64,000 bases of DNA from Rhizobium sp. ZPR4 (GTDB lineage: Bacteria; Pseudomonadota; Alphaproteobacteria; Rhizobiales; Rhizobiaceae). The stretch covers positions 1,364,001 through 1,428,000 of the forward strand of contig NZ_CP157967.1 in the NCBI RefSeq assembly GCF_040215725.1, given 5' to 3'. Below the pieces are notes generated by a model. That model worked only from the letters and a program-made list of their open reading frames with translations. It had not been told where the DNA came from and ran no database searches. The position numbers were made by a program, and so were the translations under genes. Of the stretch, positions 34,599-43,255 are shown piece by piece; position 1 is the first letter of the stretch, and each line of letters starts with the position of its first letter.

Positions 34599-35270
34599 TT
34601 AGTTCATTCCGGCGCGAGCTTCCGCTTTCATCTTGGCGATGTCTCGCAATGCTCCAGCGAGCACATCCGGCGTCTGAGCACCGCTGACGGCATATTGCTG
34701 GTCGAAGATGAAGAAGGGCACGCCGTTGACGCCGATCTTCTGAGCGGCTTCGATTTCGCCGACAATGAGATCGCGGTCCGCATCGGAGGCAAGCAGCGTG
34801 GCAATGATGGAGCGGTCGAGCCCGGCTTCTTCGGCAATGTCGAGCAGCACGGCGTGATCGCCGACATTGCGGCCCTGTTCGAAATTGGCCTTGAAAAGGG
34901 CGTCCACCACTTTGTCCTGCTTTTCACGGCTTTCGGTGACGGCCCAATGAATGAGGCGATGGGCATCGAGCGTGTTGGGGCCGATCTTGATGGCATCGAA
35001 ATCGAACTTGATGCCGACTTCGCGGCCGAGATCGGTCAGCATCTTGTGCCCTTGCGCGACACGCTCCGCGCCGCCAAGCTTCTGCTCCAGCGCCTTCTTC
35101 TGGTCGACGCCTCCCGGCGGATAGTCGGGATTGAGCCGATAGGGCCGCCAGTTGAGGTCGACGCCTACTTCGTCCTGCACCTCGGCGATTGCCAGCTCCA
35201 GGCGGGCCTTGCCGAGATAGCACCATGGGCAGACGACGTCCGAGACGATGTCGATCGTGATGCGTTCCAT
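34599..35270 (-). CDS. DsbA-family oxidoreductase, FrnE-like
   Basis: This 223-aa cytosolic thioredoxin-fold protein has CPWC at residues 14-17, a helical insertion domain, and the cis-proline loop NGVPFFIF near residue 180. There is no signal peptide. FrnE-like members act as thiol oxidoreductases in oxidative stress (Deinococcus FrnE) or in polyketide pathways. It is convergent with the tetR gene and has no obvious partner. Confidence 0.85.
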   Translation of the reverse strand: MERITIDIVSDVVCPWCYLGKARLELAIAEVQDEVGVDLNWRPYRLNPDYPPGGVDQKKALEQKLGGAERVAQGHKMLTDLGREVGIKFDFDAIKIGPNTLDAHRLIHWAVTESREKQDKVVDALFKANFEQGRNVGDHAVLLDIAEEAGLDRSIIATLLASDADRDLIVGEIEAAQKIGVNGVPFFIFDQQYAVSGAQTPDVLAGALRDIAKMKAEARAGMN

Positions 35271-35362
35271 GGTTTCATCCTTTCGGTTTTCGGGCTGCTC
35301 CCCTCCATCTAGGCCTTTGTAAGGATGGCTTCAACCAGTTACCGAAAGGGAACCGCCTGACA

Positions 35363-37171
35363 TCATTGCGCCGAGGCATCCCACCATGCAGGCAAATAGT
35401 AGCCGTATAGCGGCAGCACGTCCGGATGGGCAATGTGGCTGCGCCGCGCTATCCACTGCTGGCCGATGTGATAGAGCGGCACCATATAATAGCCTGATAT
35501 CAGGATGCGATCGAAGGAGCGTACCGCGTCGCGGAAATCCTCGGCCGAATGGGCAGTCAGGAAATGTCCCATCAGCGCGTCAACGTCAGGATCCGCGACA
35601 CCAGCGTAGTTGAAGCTGCCCGGCACCCTGGCTGCGGCCGATCCCCATCGTCCAAGCTGCTCCGTGCCGGGAGATAGCGAGGAAGGATAGGCCTTCAGGA
35701 TCATGTCGTAATCGTAGTTCCCCGTCCGTAGCTGATATTGCGAATCGTCAACCGTACGTATCGTGACGGCAATGCCGAGCAGCGCCAGGGAACGGCGATA
35801 GGCAATGGCAACGCGTTCCTGATCCGCATTCTGTGTCATGATCTCGAAACTGAGCTGGCGGCCGGCGCTGTCGACCATGCGCTCCCCCTTGATCGTGTAG
35901 CCGCCCTGCTTGAGGAAATTGACGGCCTTGCGCAGGATCTTTCGGTCGCGGCCGGAGCCATCGCTTACCGGCAGCTTGTAGGTGCCGTCTAACACGTCTG
36001 CGTCGATATGGTTCTTGATCGGGCCGAGCATGGAAAGCTCGTTGGCATCGGCGGGCACGCCGAAGGAGGAGAGGTCGGAGTTCTGCCAGTAGCTTTCTGT
36101 ACGCGTATAGGCGCTGGAGGCAAGGCTGCGGTTGAACCATTCGAAGTCAAAAGCAAGCGCCAGGCCCTTGCGCACGTTCTTGTCGGCAAAGATCGGGCGG
36201 CGTGTGTTGAAGACGAAGCCCAGCATGCCGCTCGGCAGTTTTGGCCTAAACGTCTCCTTGACCACCGCGCCGGAGCTTACGGCCGGAAAATCATAAGCCT
36301 GCTGCCAATGGGCGGGGCTGCCATCCTGATAGATGTCGATATCGCCCTTCTTGAAGGATTCGAACACCGTCGTATCCTGCAGGAAGTAATTGACGACGAT
36401 CTGATCGTAATTGTCGACGCCGACCTTCGCCGGGATGTCTTTGCCCCAGTAGTCGGGATTTCGCTCGAAGACTATTCGCTGACCGGGATCTACGCTCTTG
36501 ACGCGATATGGGCCGGAGCCAATGGGGATGCTAAGCGTCGTGCGATCGAAATTATCGAGATCAATCGCGTGTTTCGGCAGGATAGGCAGCATGGAGATGA
36601 TCAGCGGCGTTTCGCGATTCGCCGTCTCGTTGAAATGGATCAGCACGCCATGCTCGCCGACCTTCTCCATCTTGCTGACGCCGTTCAGCGGAGATGCAAG
36701 GTTGGGGCGACCCTTATCGCGCAGAAGCTGAAAGGTGAAGATCACATCTTCCGGTGTGACCGGCTGCCCGTCCGACCATCGAGCCTTCGGATTGAGGTTG
36801 AACTGGATGAAGCTGCGATTGTCGTCCCATTCGACCGTCTGCGCCAACAATCCATAAAGCGTGAAGGGCTCATCGCTCGAGCGCTGCATCAGCGACTCGT
36901 AGACGAGATTGCCGAATTCCGGGTCCCACATGCCACGCGCCGTCGTTCGCATGCTTTTCAGAATGAAGGGGTTGAGGTTGTCGAAAGTGCCGACGACGCC
37001 ATAGCTGATGCGGCCGCCCTTTTTGACATCCGGATTGACGTAAGGGAAATGCTTGAAGTCTGCCGGCAGCGCCGGATCTCCGTGCATGGCGATGCCGTAA
37101 AGCGGCTGAGCGGCCGCGGCGTTGCACAAGGTTGCGAAGAACAGGAAGGCAGCGATCCGGAGCGCTTGCAT
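35363..37171 (-). CDS. Family 5 extracellular solute-binding protein (oligopeptide type, YejA-like)
   Basis: This 602-aa periplasmic binding protein for peptides or related compounds has a signal peptide of about 21 residues (AAA|QP). The SBP_bac_5 core includes ARWSDGQPVTPEDVIFTFQ near residue 130, FVFNTRRPIFADKNVRKGLA near 315, and the C-terminal VPLYHIGQQW. The overall plan, including GDPALPADFKHFPYVNP near the N-terminus, resembles YejA, the microcin C/peptide binding protein. Unusually, no permease or ATPase genes lie next to it, so it must share another transporter. Confidence 0.85.
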   Translation of the reverse strand: MQALRIAAFLFFATLCNAAAAQPLYGIAMHGDPALPADFKHFPYVNPDVKKGGRISYGVVGTFDNLNPFILKSMRTTARGMWDPEFGNLVYESLMQRSSDEPFTLYGLLAQTVEWDDNRSFIQFNLNPKARWSDGQPVTPEDVIFTFQLLRDKGRPNLASPLNGVSKMEKVGEHGVLIHFNETANRETPLIISMLPILPKHAIDLDNFDRTTLSIPIGSGPYRVKSVDPGQRIVFERNPDYWGKDIPAKVGVDNYDQIVVNYFLQDTTVFESFKKGDIDIYQDGSPAHWQQAYDFPAVSSGAVVKETFRPKLPSGMLGFVFNTRRPIFADKNVRKGLALAFDFEWFNRSLASSAYTRTESYWQNSDLSSFGVPADANELSMLGPIKNHIDADVLDGTYKLPVSDGSGRDRKILRKAVNFLKQGGYTIKGERMVDSAGRQLSFEIMTQNADQERVAIAYRRSLALLGIAVTIRTVDDSQYQLRTGNYDYDMILKAYPSSLSPGTEQLGRWGSAAARVPGSFNYAGVADPDVDALMGHFLTAHSAEDFRDAVRSFDRILISGYYMVPLYHIGQQWIARRSHIAHPDVLPLYGYYLPAWWDASAQ

Positions 37172-37435
37172 GGCATCCTTTCCGGGAGGGGTACGATTCG
37201 GCCGAACATTATCATGAGCGTGCCGAATTCAACACGCGACTGCGGAAATCTTAGGACTCGGCAGAAAAGGCCAAAGAAAAGCTGGATATCCGTGCCAGTG
37301 CGATGTAACAGGGGTGCCGGGTTTCTCGGGTCATGTATTTGCCTTATTCATTCGACAGGTGGACGACGGTTTGACCCGAATAGCATGGGACGGCACGCTG
37401 TCGTCCCGAAGCGGATTTCAGGAGGCGGTTTCGCT

Positions 37436-38095
37436 ATGATGTTCAAGACTGACAACAAAATGCGGGCAGGTCTCTCTGCTCTGGCTCTCATGATCGGCGC
37501 GGCCATGCCGGCTGCCACTTTTGCTCAAGATGCGTCCAACGCAGCTCCCGCTGATGGTGGCGGCGATCCCAACCAGCCGCGTCTCGGCTGGTACAAGACC
37601 TGCACCAAGCAGGACGATGCCGACATCTGCATCGTGCAGAACCTGATCATGGCAAACAACGGCCAGCTCGTCACGGCTGTCGGCCTCATCTCCGTTGACG
37701 GCAAGGTCAACCGCAAGATCCTGCAGATCTCGGTTCCGACCGCTCGCCTGATCCCGCCCGGCATCACCATGCAGGTCGATGGCGGCAAGGGCCAGAAGCT
37801 TGATTACGCCGTTTGCCTTCCGGACAAGTGCACCGCCGAAGTTCCGGTCACCGACGCGATGATCGCTTCGCTTAAGAAGGGCACCGACGTCACCTTCACC
37901 TCGGTCAACTTCCGCCGCGCTCCGAACCCGATCAAGATCTCGCTGACCGGCTTCGGCGCCGCCTTTGATGGTCCGGCCATCTCCGACAGCAAGCTTGCCG
38001 AAAGCCAGAAGAGCCTGCAGGACAGCATGCAGAAGAAGGCTGAGGAAGCTCGCAAGAAGCTGGAAGACGCGCAGAAGGCTGCCAAGCAGCAGTAA
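37436..38095 (+). CDS. Invasion-associated locus B (IalB) family protein
   Basis: This 219-aa exported protein starts at ATG 37436, with AGGAGG at 37420-37425. A signal peptide of about 31 residues (after AATFAQD) leads to the IalB domain, with LGWYKTCTKQDDADICIVQN near 50 and CLPDKC near 125. The four cysteines probably pair in the periplasm. The C-terminal 40 residues are a highly charged, Lys/Glu/Ala-rich coiled coil. IalB aids red-cell invasion in Bartonella; in rhizobia its role is unknown. A strong terminator follows. Confidence 0.88.
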   Translation: MMFKTDNKMRAGLSALALMIGAAMPAATFAQDASNAAPADGGGDPNQPRLGWYKTCTKQDDADICIVQNLIMANNGQLVTAVGLISVDGKVNRKILQISVPTARLIPPGITMQVDGGKGQKLDYAVCLPDKCTAEVPVTDAMIASLKKGTDVTFTSVNFRRAPNPIKISLTGFGAAFDGPAISDSKLAESQKSLQDSMQKKAEEARKKLEDAQKAAKQQ

Positions 38096-38121
38096 GCTCG
38101 CGGAATTCCATTTCATCAAAG

Positions 38122-38150
38122 AAAAAGCCCGGAGTGATCCGGGCTTTTTT
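38122..38150 (+). terminator. Intrinsic terminator after the ialB-type gene
   Basis: A 12-bp stem (from AAAAAGCCCGGA to its complement) around the loop GTGA ends in six T residues, 27 bases after the stop codon. Confidence 0.9.
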
Positions 38151-38239
38151 GCATGGCAGATACGGTGCACTGAAGCCAATCAAAAAGGGAAGGCGTTGGG
38201 AGCACCTTCCCTTTGGAATAGGATATATTTTATCTGCTC

Positions 38240-38569
38240 TTAGTGGGCAAAGCTCATCTTGGGCTTGAGCTGTCCCGTCGGGGCACGGTCGAAAATCTGA
38301 GCGACCTGCGGATTGCGTAAGGGAACGCCGCTCTCATCATTGATAAGGTTCTGCTCCGATACGTATGCGACATATTCCGTCTCGTCGTTTTCGGCGAGAA
38401 GGTGATAGAAGGGCTGGTCCTTGTCAGGCCGCACTTCAACGGGAATGGAATTCCACCATTCCTCTGTATTTGCGAATTCCGGATCGACATCGAAGATGAC
38501 ACCACGGAAGGGGAACATCCGGTGTCGAACCACGTCGCCAATATTGAATTTTGCGTTGCGTTGTTTCAT
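38240..38569 (-). CDS. hspQ: Heat shock protein HspQ
   Basis: HspQ (YccV family) binds hemimethylated DNA in vitro and promotes Lon-dependent protein degradation in enterobacteria. The conserved core FNIGDVVRHRMFPFRGVIFDVDP spans two blocks from residue 8, and HLLAENDETEYVAYVSEQNL follows. The start at 38569 has an AAGGAAG site and gives 109 aa; six more codons are open upstream. A heat-shock-like promoter is visible just before it. Confidence 0.9.
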   Translation of the reverse strand: MKQRNAKFNIGDVVRHRMFPFRGVIFDVDPEFANTEEWWNSIPVEVRPDKDQPFYHLLAENDETEYVAYVSEQNLINDESGVPLRNPQVAQIFDRAPTGQLKPKMSFAH

Positions 38570-38590
38570 GGCACGACTTCCTTTCACGTA

Positions 38591-38622
38591 ATCATGTGGT
38601 GACTTTCACCACTGATATCAAG
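38591..38622 (-). promoter_or_regulatory. Putative RpoH-type promoter of hspQ
   Basis: On the minus strand CTTGAT (38617-38622) is followed after 17 bases by CCACATGAT (38591-38599), close to the CTTGAA / CCCCAT pattern of sigma-32 promoters. The start codon lies about 20 bases downstream. A perfect seven-base palindrome, GTGGTGA-N3-TCACCAC (38596-38612), overlaps it and could be an operator. Confidence 0.35.
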
Positions 38623-38739
38623 GATTTTTGCCCCCATTCCTTCATTGAACTGTCATATTCGGCTCGGATTTACTTCGAGCGACAGCTCTATATGAAAGCG
38701 CTATTTGGAGGGACACCTGCCACCAGCTTCCTCTTTATG

Positions 38740-38769
38740 ACGAAAGCCCCGGCAAGCCGGGGCTTTCGT
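38740..38769. terminator. Strong hairpin after glnA
   Basis: A perfect 13-bp stem (38740-38752 with 38757-38769) with a four-base loop lies eight bases beyond the glnA stop. The T tract is short on both strands, so it is a likely but not certain terminator. Confidence 0.65.
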
Positions 38770-38777
38770 ATTCGATA

Positions 38778-40187
38778 TCAGACCGAATAGTACATGTCGT
38801 ATTCGACCGGATGCGGGGTCATTTCGAAGCGCATGACTTCCTGCATCTTCAGTTCGATGAAAGCGTCAATCTGATCGTCGTCGAAGACGCCGCCGGCGGT
38901 CAGGAACTTGCGGTCCTTGTCGAGGCTTTCCAGCGCTTCGCGCAGCGAGCCGCAAACCGTCGGGATCTTCTTCAGCTCCTTCGGCGGCAGGTCGTAGAGA
39001 TCCTTGTCCATGGCCTTGCCGGGATGAATCTTGTTCTTGATGCCGTCGAGGCCGGCCATCAGCATGGCAGCAAAGCCGAGATAGGGGTTGGCGGTCGGGT
39101 CAGGGAAGCGGACTTCGACGCGCTTTGCCTTCGGGTTCGTACCGAACGGAATGCGGCAGGATGCGGAACGGTTGCGAGCCGAATAGGCGAGCAGAACCGG
39201 AGCTTCGTAACCCGGGACGAGACGCTTGTAGGAGTTCGTCGACGGGTTGGTGAAGGCGTTGATCGCCTTGGCATGCTTGATGATGCCGCCGATATAATAG
39301 AGGCAGCTCTCGGAGAGGCCTGCATACTCGTCACCGGCGAAGGTCGGCTTGCCGCCCTTCCAGATCGACTGGTGAACGTGCATGCCCGAACCGTTGTCGC
39401 CGAAGATCGGCTTCGGCATGAAGGTTGCCGTCTTGCCATAGGCATTGGCAACCTGATGCACGACATACTTGTAGATCTGCATCTTGTCGGCGTTGCGTAC
39501 CAGCGTGTCGAACTTGATGCCAAGCTCGTGCTGGGCGGCCGCGACTTCGTGGTGATGCTTTTCGACGACGACGCCCATTTCGGTGAGAACCGTCAGCATC
39601 TCGGAGCGCATGTCCTGGCAGCTGTCGATCGGCGGAACCGGGAAGTAACCGCCCTTGACGCGCGGACGGTGGCCGAGGTTGCCGGTCTCGTAGTCGGTGT
39701 CGTCGTTGGACGGCAGCTCGCTGGAATCGAGCTTGAAGCCGGTGTTGTACGGGTCGGCCTTGTATTTTACGTCGTCGAAGACGAAGAATTCGGCTTCCGG
39801 GCCGAAGAAGGCGGTGTCGCCGATGCCGGAGGCCTTGAGATAGGCTTCGGCCTTCTTGGCGGTGCCGCGCGGATCGCGGTTATAGGCTTCGCCGGAGACC
39901 GGATCGAGGATGTCGCAGAGGATAACCATGGTGGACTGCGCGAAGAACGGATCCATATGGACCGTGTCCGGATCGGGCATCAGCACCATGTCGGATTCGT
40001 TGATGGCCTTCCAACCGGCAATCGAGGAGCCGTCGAACATGACGCCATCGGCGAACATGTCTTCGTCGACACAGATCACGTCCATGGTGAGGTGCTGGAG
40101 TTTGCCCTTCGGATCCGTGAAGCGCAGGTCGACGAACTTGACGTCGTTATCCTTGATTTGTTTCAAAATTTCGCTTGCGGTCGTCAT
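38778..40187 (-). CDS. glnA: Glutamine synthetase type I
   Basis: The dodecameric enzyme makes glutamine from glutamate, ammonia and ATP. At 469 aa it has the GSI length. Visible motifs are [10 protein letters not shown] near residue 50, the metal-binding [10 protein letters not shown] near 129, [10 protein letters not shown] near 265, and DLYDLPP near 396, whose Tyr398 is the site adenylylated by GlnE to switch the enzyme off. It lies 63 bases after glnB on the same strand, the usual rhizobial glnBA operon, so PII signalling and the enzyme it controls are made together. Confidence 0.97.
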   Translation of the reverse strand: MTTASEILKQIKDNDVKFVDLRFTDPKGKLQHLTMDVICVDEDMFADGVMFDGSSIAGWKAINESDMVLMPDPDTVHMDPFFAQSTMVILCDILDPVSGEAYNRDPRGTAKKAEAYLKASGIGDTAFFGPEAEFFVFDDVKYKADPYNTGFKLDSSELPSNDDTDYETGNLGHRPRVKGGYFPVPPIDSCQDMRSEMLTVLTEMGVVVEKHHHEVAAAQHELGIKFDTLVRNADKMQIYKYVVHQVANAYGKTATFMPKPIFGDNGSGMHVHQSIWKGGKPTFAGDEYAGLSESCLYYIGGIIKHAKAINAFTNPSTNSYKRLVPGYEAPVLLAYSARNRSASCRIPFGTNPKAKRVEVRFPDPTANPYLGFAAMLMAGLDGIKNKIHPGKAMDKDLYDLPPKELKKIPTVCGSLREALESLDKDRKFLTAGGVFDDDQIDAFIELKMQEVMRFEMTPHPVEYDMYYSV

Positions 40188-40250
40188 TAAATTACTTCCC
40201 TTGACTTAGATGACGATTAAACGAGCCGCGGCCGAAAATGGCCGGGCGGA

Positions 40251-40937
<687 letters not shown>

Positions 40938-42413
40938 ATGATGTTGCCGCTCCCCGACCTGCTCCTCACGCCTGATGCCATGTCTGCCGTCGACAGCGCC
41001 GCTGCCGCCTCCGGCATCGATTCCTATGGGCTCATGGAAAAGGCGGGGCAGGCGGTGGCTGCCGCCGCACTCCGGCATTTTCCCGGCGCCATCCGATATG
41101 TCGTCCTCTGCGGGCCGGGCAACAATGGCGGCGATGGCTATGTAGCTGCCCGCGCGCTGCAACAGGCTGGAACCGCCGTGAGGCTGTTTTATCTGGGCGA
41201 TCCGCAGCGGCTTAAGGGAGATGCTGCGCGCGCCTTTGCCGATTGCTCGGTCGAAGGTGAGGCGATCGGTGGCTATTTTCCTCAGCCTGGCGATCTCGTC
41301 ATCGATGCGATCTTCGGCGCGGGCCTCTCCAGGCCGGTTCCGGATGATGTTGCTGCCGTCATCGCTCGCGTTGCGGAGGCAGGTGTTCCCGTGGTTGCCG
41401 TCGATCTGCCTTCCGGCGTCGACGGGCGCAGCGGCCAGGTTCTCGGCGCGGCCTTCCATGCCGTTCGCACGGTGACTTTCATGACGCGCAAGCCGGGTCA
41501 TCTTCTGCTGCCGGGCCGCGACCTGTGTGGTGAGCTGGAGGTTTTCGACATCGGTATCCCCAGCCGCATCGTGCGCGCCCATGCTGACGACCTGCTCGCC
41601 GAAAATACGCCTGCGCAGTGGCAGGCGGCCATACCCTCGGCAGGTGCCGAGACGCACAAATACAAGCGAGGCCATCTCGTCGTTTTTTCCGGCGGGCCGA
41701 ACGCCACGGGGGCGGCACGCATGTCGGCCATGGCCGGGTTAAAGGCCGGGGCCGGGCTCGTCACCATAGCCTCGCCGCCGGATGCGCTTAGCGTCAATGC
41801 CGGCCTTCTGACCGCAATCATGCTGCATGACGTCGAAGACGAAGTGTCGTTGCGGACATGGCTTGCCGACAAACGCCTCTCCACTTTTATTCTCGGACCG
41901 GGTTTCGGCGCGAGCGAGAAGGCGCGGCAATTCTGTCTCGCGCTTGCGGATCGCCATCTTGTGCTGGATGCGGACGGCATCACCTCGTTCCGCGACGACC
42001 CGCAGCGATTGTTCGATGCTTTCGCCGAAGGGCTGACACGATTGGTGCTGACGCCGCATGAAGGGGAGTTCGGCCGTCTTTTTCCCGATATCGCCGCCGA
42101 TGAAACCTTGAGCAAGATCGACAAGGCAAGAGCGGCTGCGGCGAGAGCCCACGCCGCCATCATCTACAAGGGCGCCGATAGCGTGATTGCCGCCCCGGAT
42201 GGCAGGGCCTTGATCAATGCCAACGCGCCGCCCTGGCTTGCCACGGCCGGCTCCGGCGATGTGCTCGCCGGCATTGTCGGCGGCCTGATGGCGCAAGGGA
42301 CGCCGGCCTTCGAGGCGGCAGCAGCCGGTGTCTGGCTGCATGGCTTGGCAGGGCAACATGCTGGCAAGGGGCTGACGGCCGAAGATCTCATGTCGGCCGT
42401 CAAGCCGTTGTAA
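40938..42413 (+). CDS. nnr: Bifunctional NAD(P)HX epimerase / ADP-dependent dehydratase
   Basis: The enzyme repairs hydrated, inactive NADH and NADPH. The N-terminal YjeF epimerase domain (about 1-210) carries CGPGNNGGDGYVAAR near residue 58 and the VAVDLPSGVDG motif. The C-terminal carbohydrate-kinase-like dehydratase domain (about 230-485) carries ILGPGFG and the ADP-binding ATAGSGDVLAGI near 435. The 491-aa fused form is usual in bacteria. It is divergent from glnB and convergent with the DUF72 gene, only two bases apart at the stops. Confidence 0.93.
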   Translation: MMLPLPDLLLTPDAMSAVDSAAAASGIDSYGLMEKAGQAVAAAALRHFPGAIRYVVLCGPGNNGGDGYVAARALQQAGTAVRLFYLGDPQRLKGDAARAFADCSVEGEAIGGYFPQPGDLVIDAIFGAGLSRPVPDDVAAVIARVAEAGVPVVAVDLPSGVDGRSGQVLGAAFHAVRTVTFMTRKPGHLLLPGRDLCGELEVFDIGIPSRIVRAHADDLLAENTPAQWQAAIPSAGAETHKYKRGHLVVFSGGPNATGAARMSAMAGLKAGAGLVTIASPPDALSVNAGLLTAIMLHDVEDEVSLRTWLADKRLSTFILGPGFGASEKARQFCLALADRHLVLDADGITSFRDDPQRLFDAFAEGLTRLVLTPHEGEFGRLFPDIAADETLSKIDKARAAAARAHAAIIYKGADSVIAAPDGRALINANAPPWLATAGSGDVLAGIVGGLMAQGTPAFEAAAAGVWLHGLAGQHAGKGLTAEDLMSAVKPL

Positions 42414-42415
42414 CG

Positions 42416-43222
42416 CTACTTCGCGACTTCCTGCTGCAAGGCGATCGCGCCCGGCGGCGCATTCACCTTGCCCTCGTGGATCATGAAGGCAAAGACATCG
42501 CGTGGTTCCGTCTTGACCTTGCGCTTGGTATCGATCAGCGGCAGATCATCAGGGACATTGCCTGTGGCCCATGATTTCAGGCGATCCGCCCAGGCTTTCA
42601 GGTCCTTCGGCGGATAACAGGTCTTGATATCGTCCGATCCCTTCTGCAAGCGGGCATAGACGAAATCGGCCGTGACATCGGCGATCATCGGATAGTCGAA
42701 ATGCTCGGCGCAAACGGGTGCGACATTGTATTTTTCGAGCAGCGCGACGAACTCCGGCACCTTGAAGGAATCGTGCCGGACCTCGACAACGTGTTTCAAG
42801 GCAAGGCCGTCCTGCTTCGCCGGCAGCAGCTTGAGGAAAGCCTCGAAATCGTCGGAATCGAATTTCTTCGTCGGCGCGAACTGCCAGAGCAGCGGGCCGA
42901 GATGATCGCCGAGCTCGCTGATCCCGGATTCCAGAAACTTCTGCATGGATTCGCCGGCCTCGGCAAGAATCCGGCGGTTGGTGACGAAGCGGGTGGCCTT
43001 CAAGGAGAAAATGAATCCATCAGGCACATCGGCGGCCCACTTGGCAAAGACCTCGGGCTTCTGCGTGCTGTAGTAGGTGCCGTTGACCTCGATCACCTTC
43101 AGCTGGCGGCTGGCGTAATTGAGTTCGTCCTTCTGCTTCAGCGTATCGGGATAGAAGGTCCCGCGCCAGGGCTCGAAAGTCCAGCCGCCTATGCCTGTGC
43201 GGATTGCGCCCGCTTTGGTCAT
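42416..43222 (-). CDS. DUF72 domain-containing protein
   Basis: This 268-aa protein has the DUF72 TIM-barrel features: the N-terminal IGGWTFEPWRGTFYP strand, ValGluAsn-like IEVNGTYYSTQ near 46, PLLWQFAP near 108, and the EVRHDSF motif near 147. The biochemical function is unknown; the fold resembles TIM-barrel nucleases and isomerases. It is 33 bases downstream of uvrA on the same strand and may be co-transcribed with it, hence perhaps damage-induced. Confidence 0.85.
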   Translation of the reverse strand: MTKAGAIRTGIGGWTFEPWRGTFYPDTLKQKDELNYASRQLKVIEVNGTYYSTQKPEVFAKWAADVPDGFIFSLKATRFVTNRRILAEAGESMQKFLESGISELGDHLGPLLWQFAPTKKFDSDDFEAFLKLLPAKQDGLALKHVVEVRHDSFKVPEFVALLEKYNVAPVCAEHFDYPMIADVTADFVYARLQKGSDDIKTCYPPKDLKAWADRLKSWATGNVPDDLPLIDTKRKVKTEPRDVFAFMIHEGKVNAPPGAIALQQEVAK

Positions 43223-43255
43223 TCTCTCCTCCTTGGACGTTCGTCCGCGTGAACC

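Noticed and set aside
36008..37435. Long plus-strand frame running into the IalB gene, suggesting a giant fusion protein
   Set aside because: The upstream part is antisense to the peptide-binding gene; the real start with AGGAGG and a signal peptide is at 37436.
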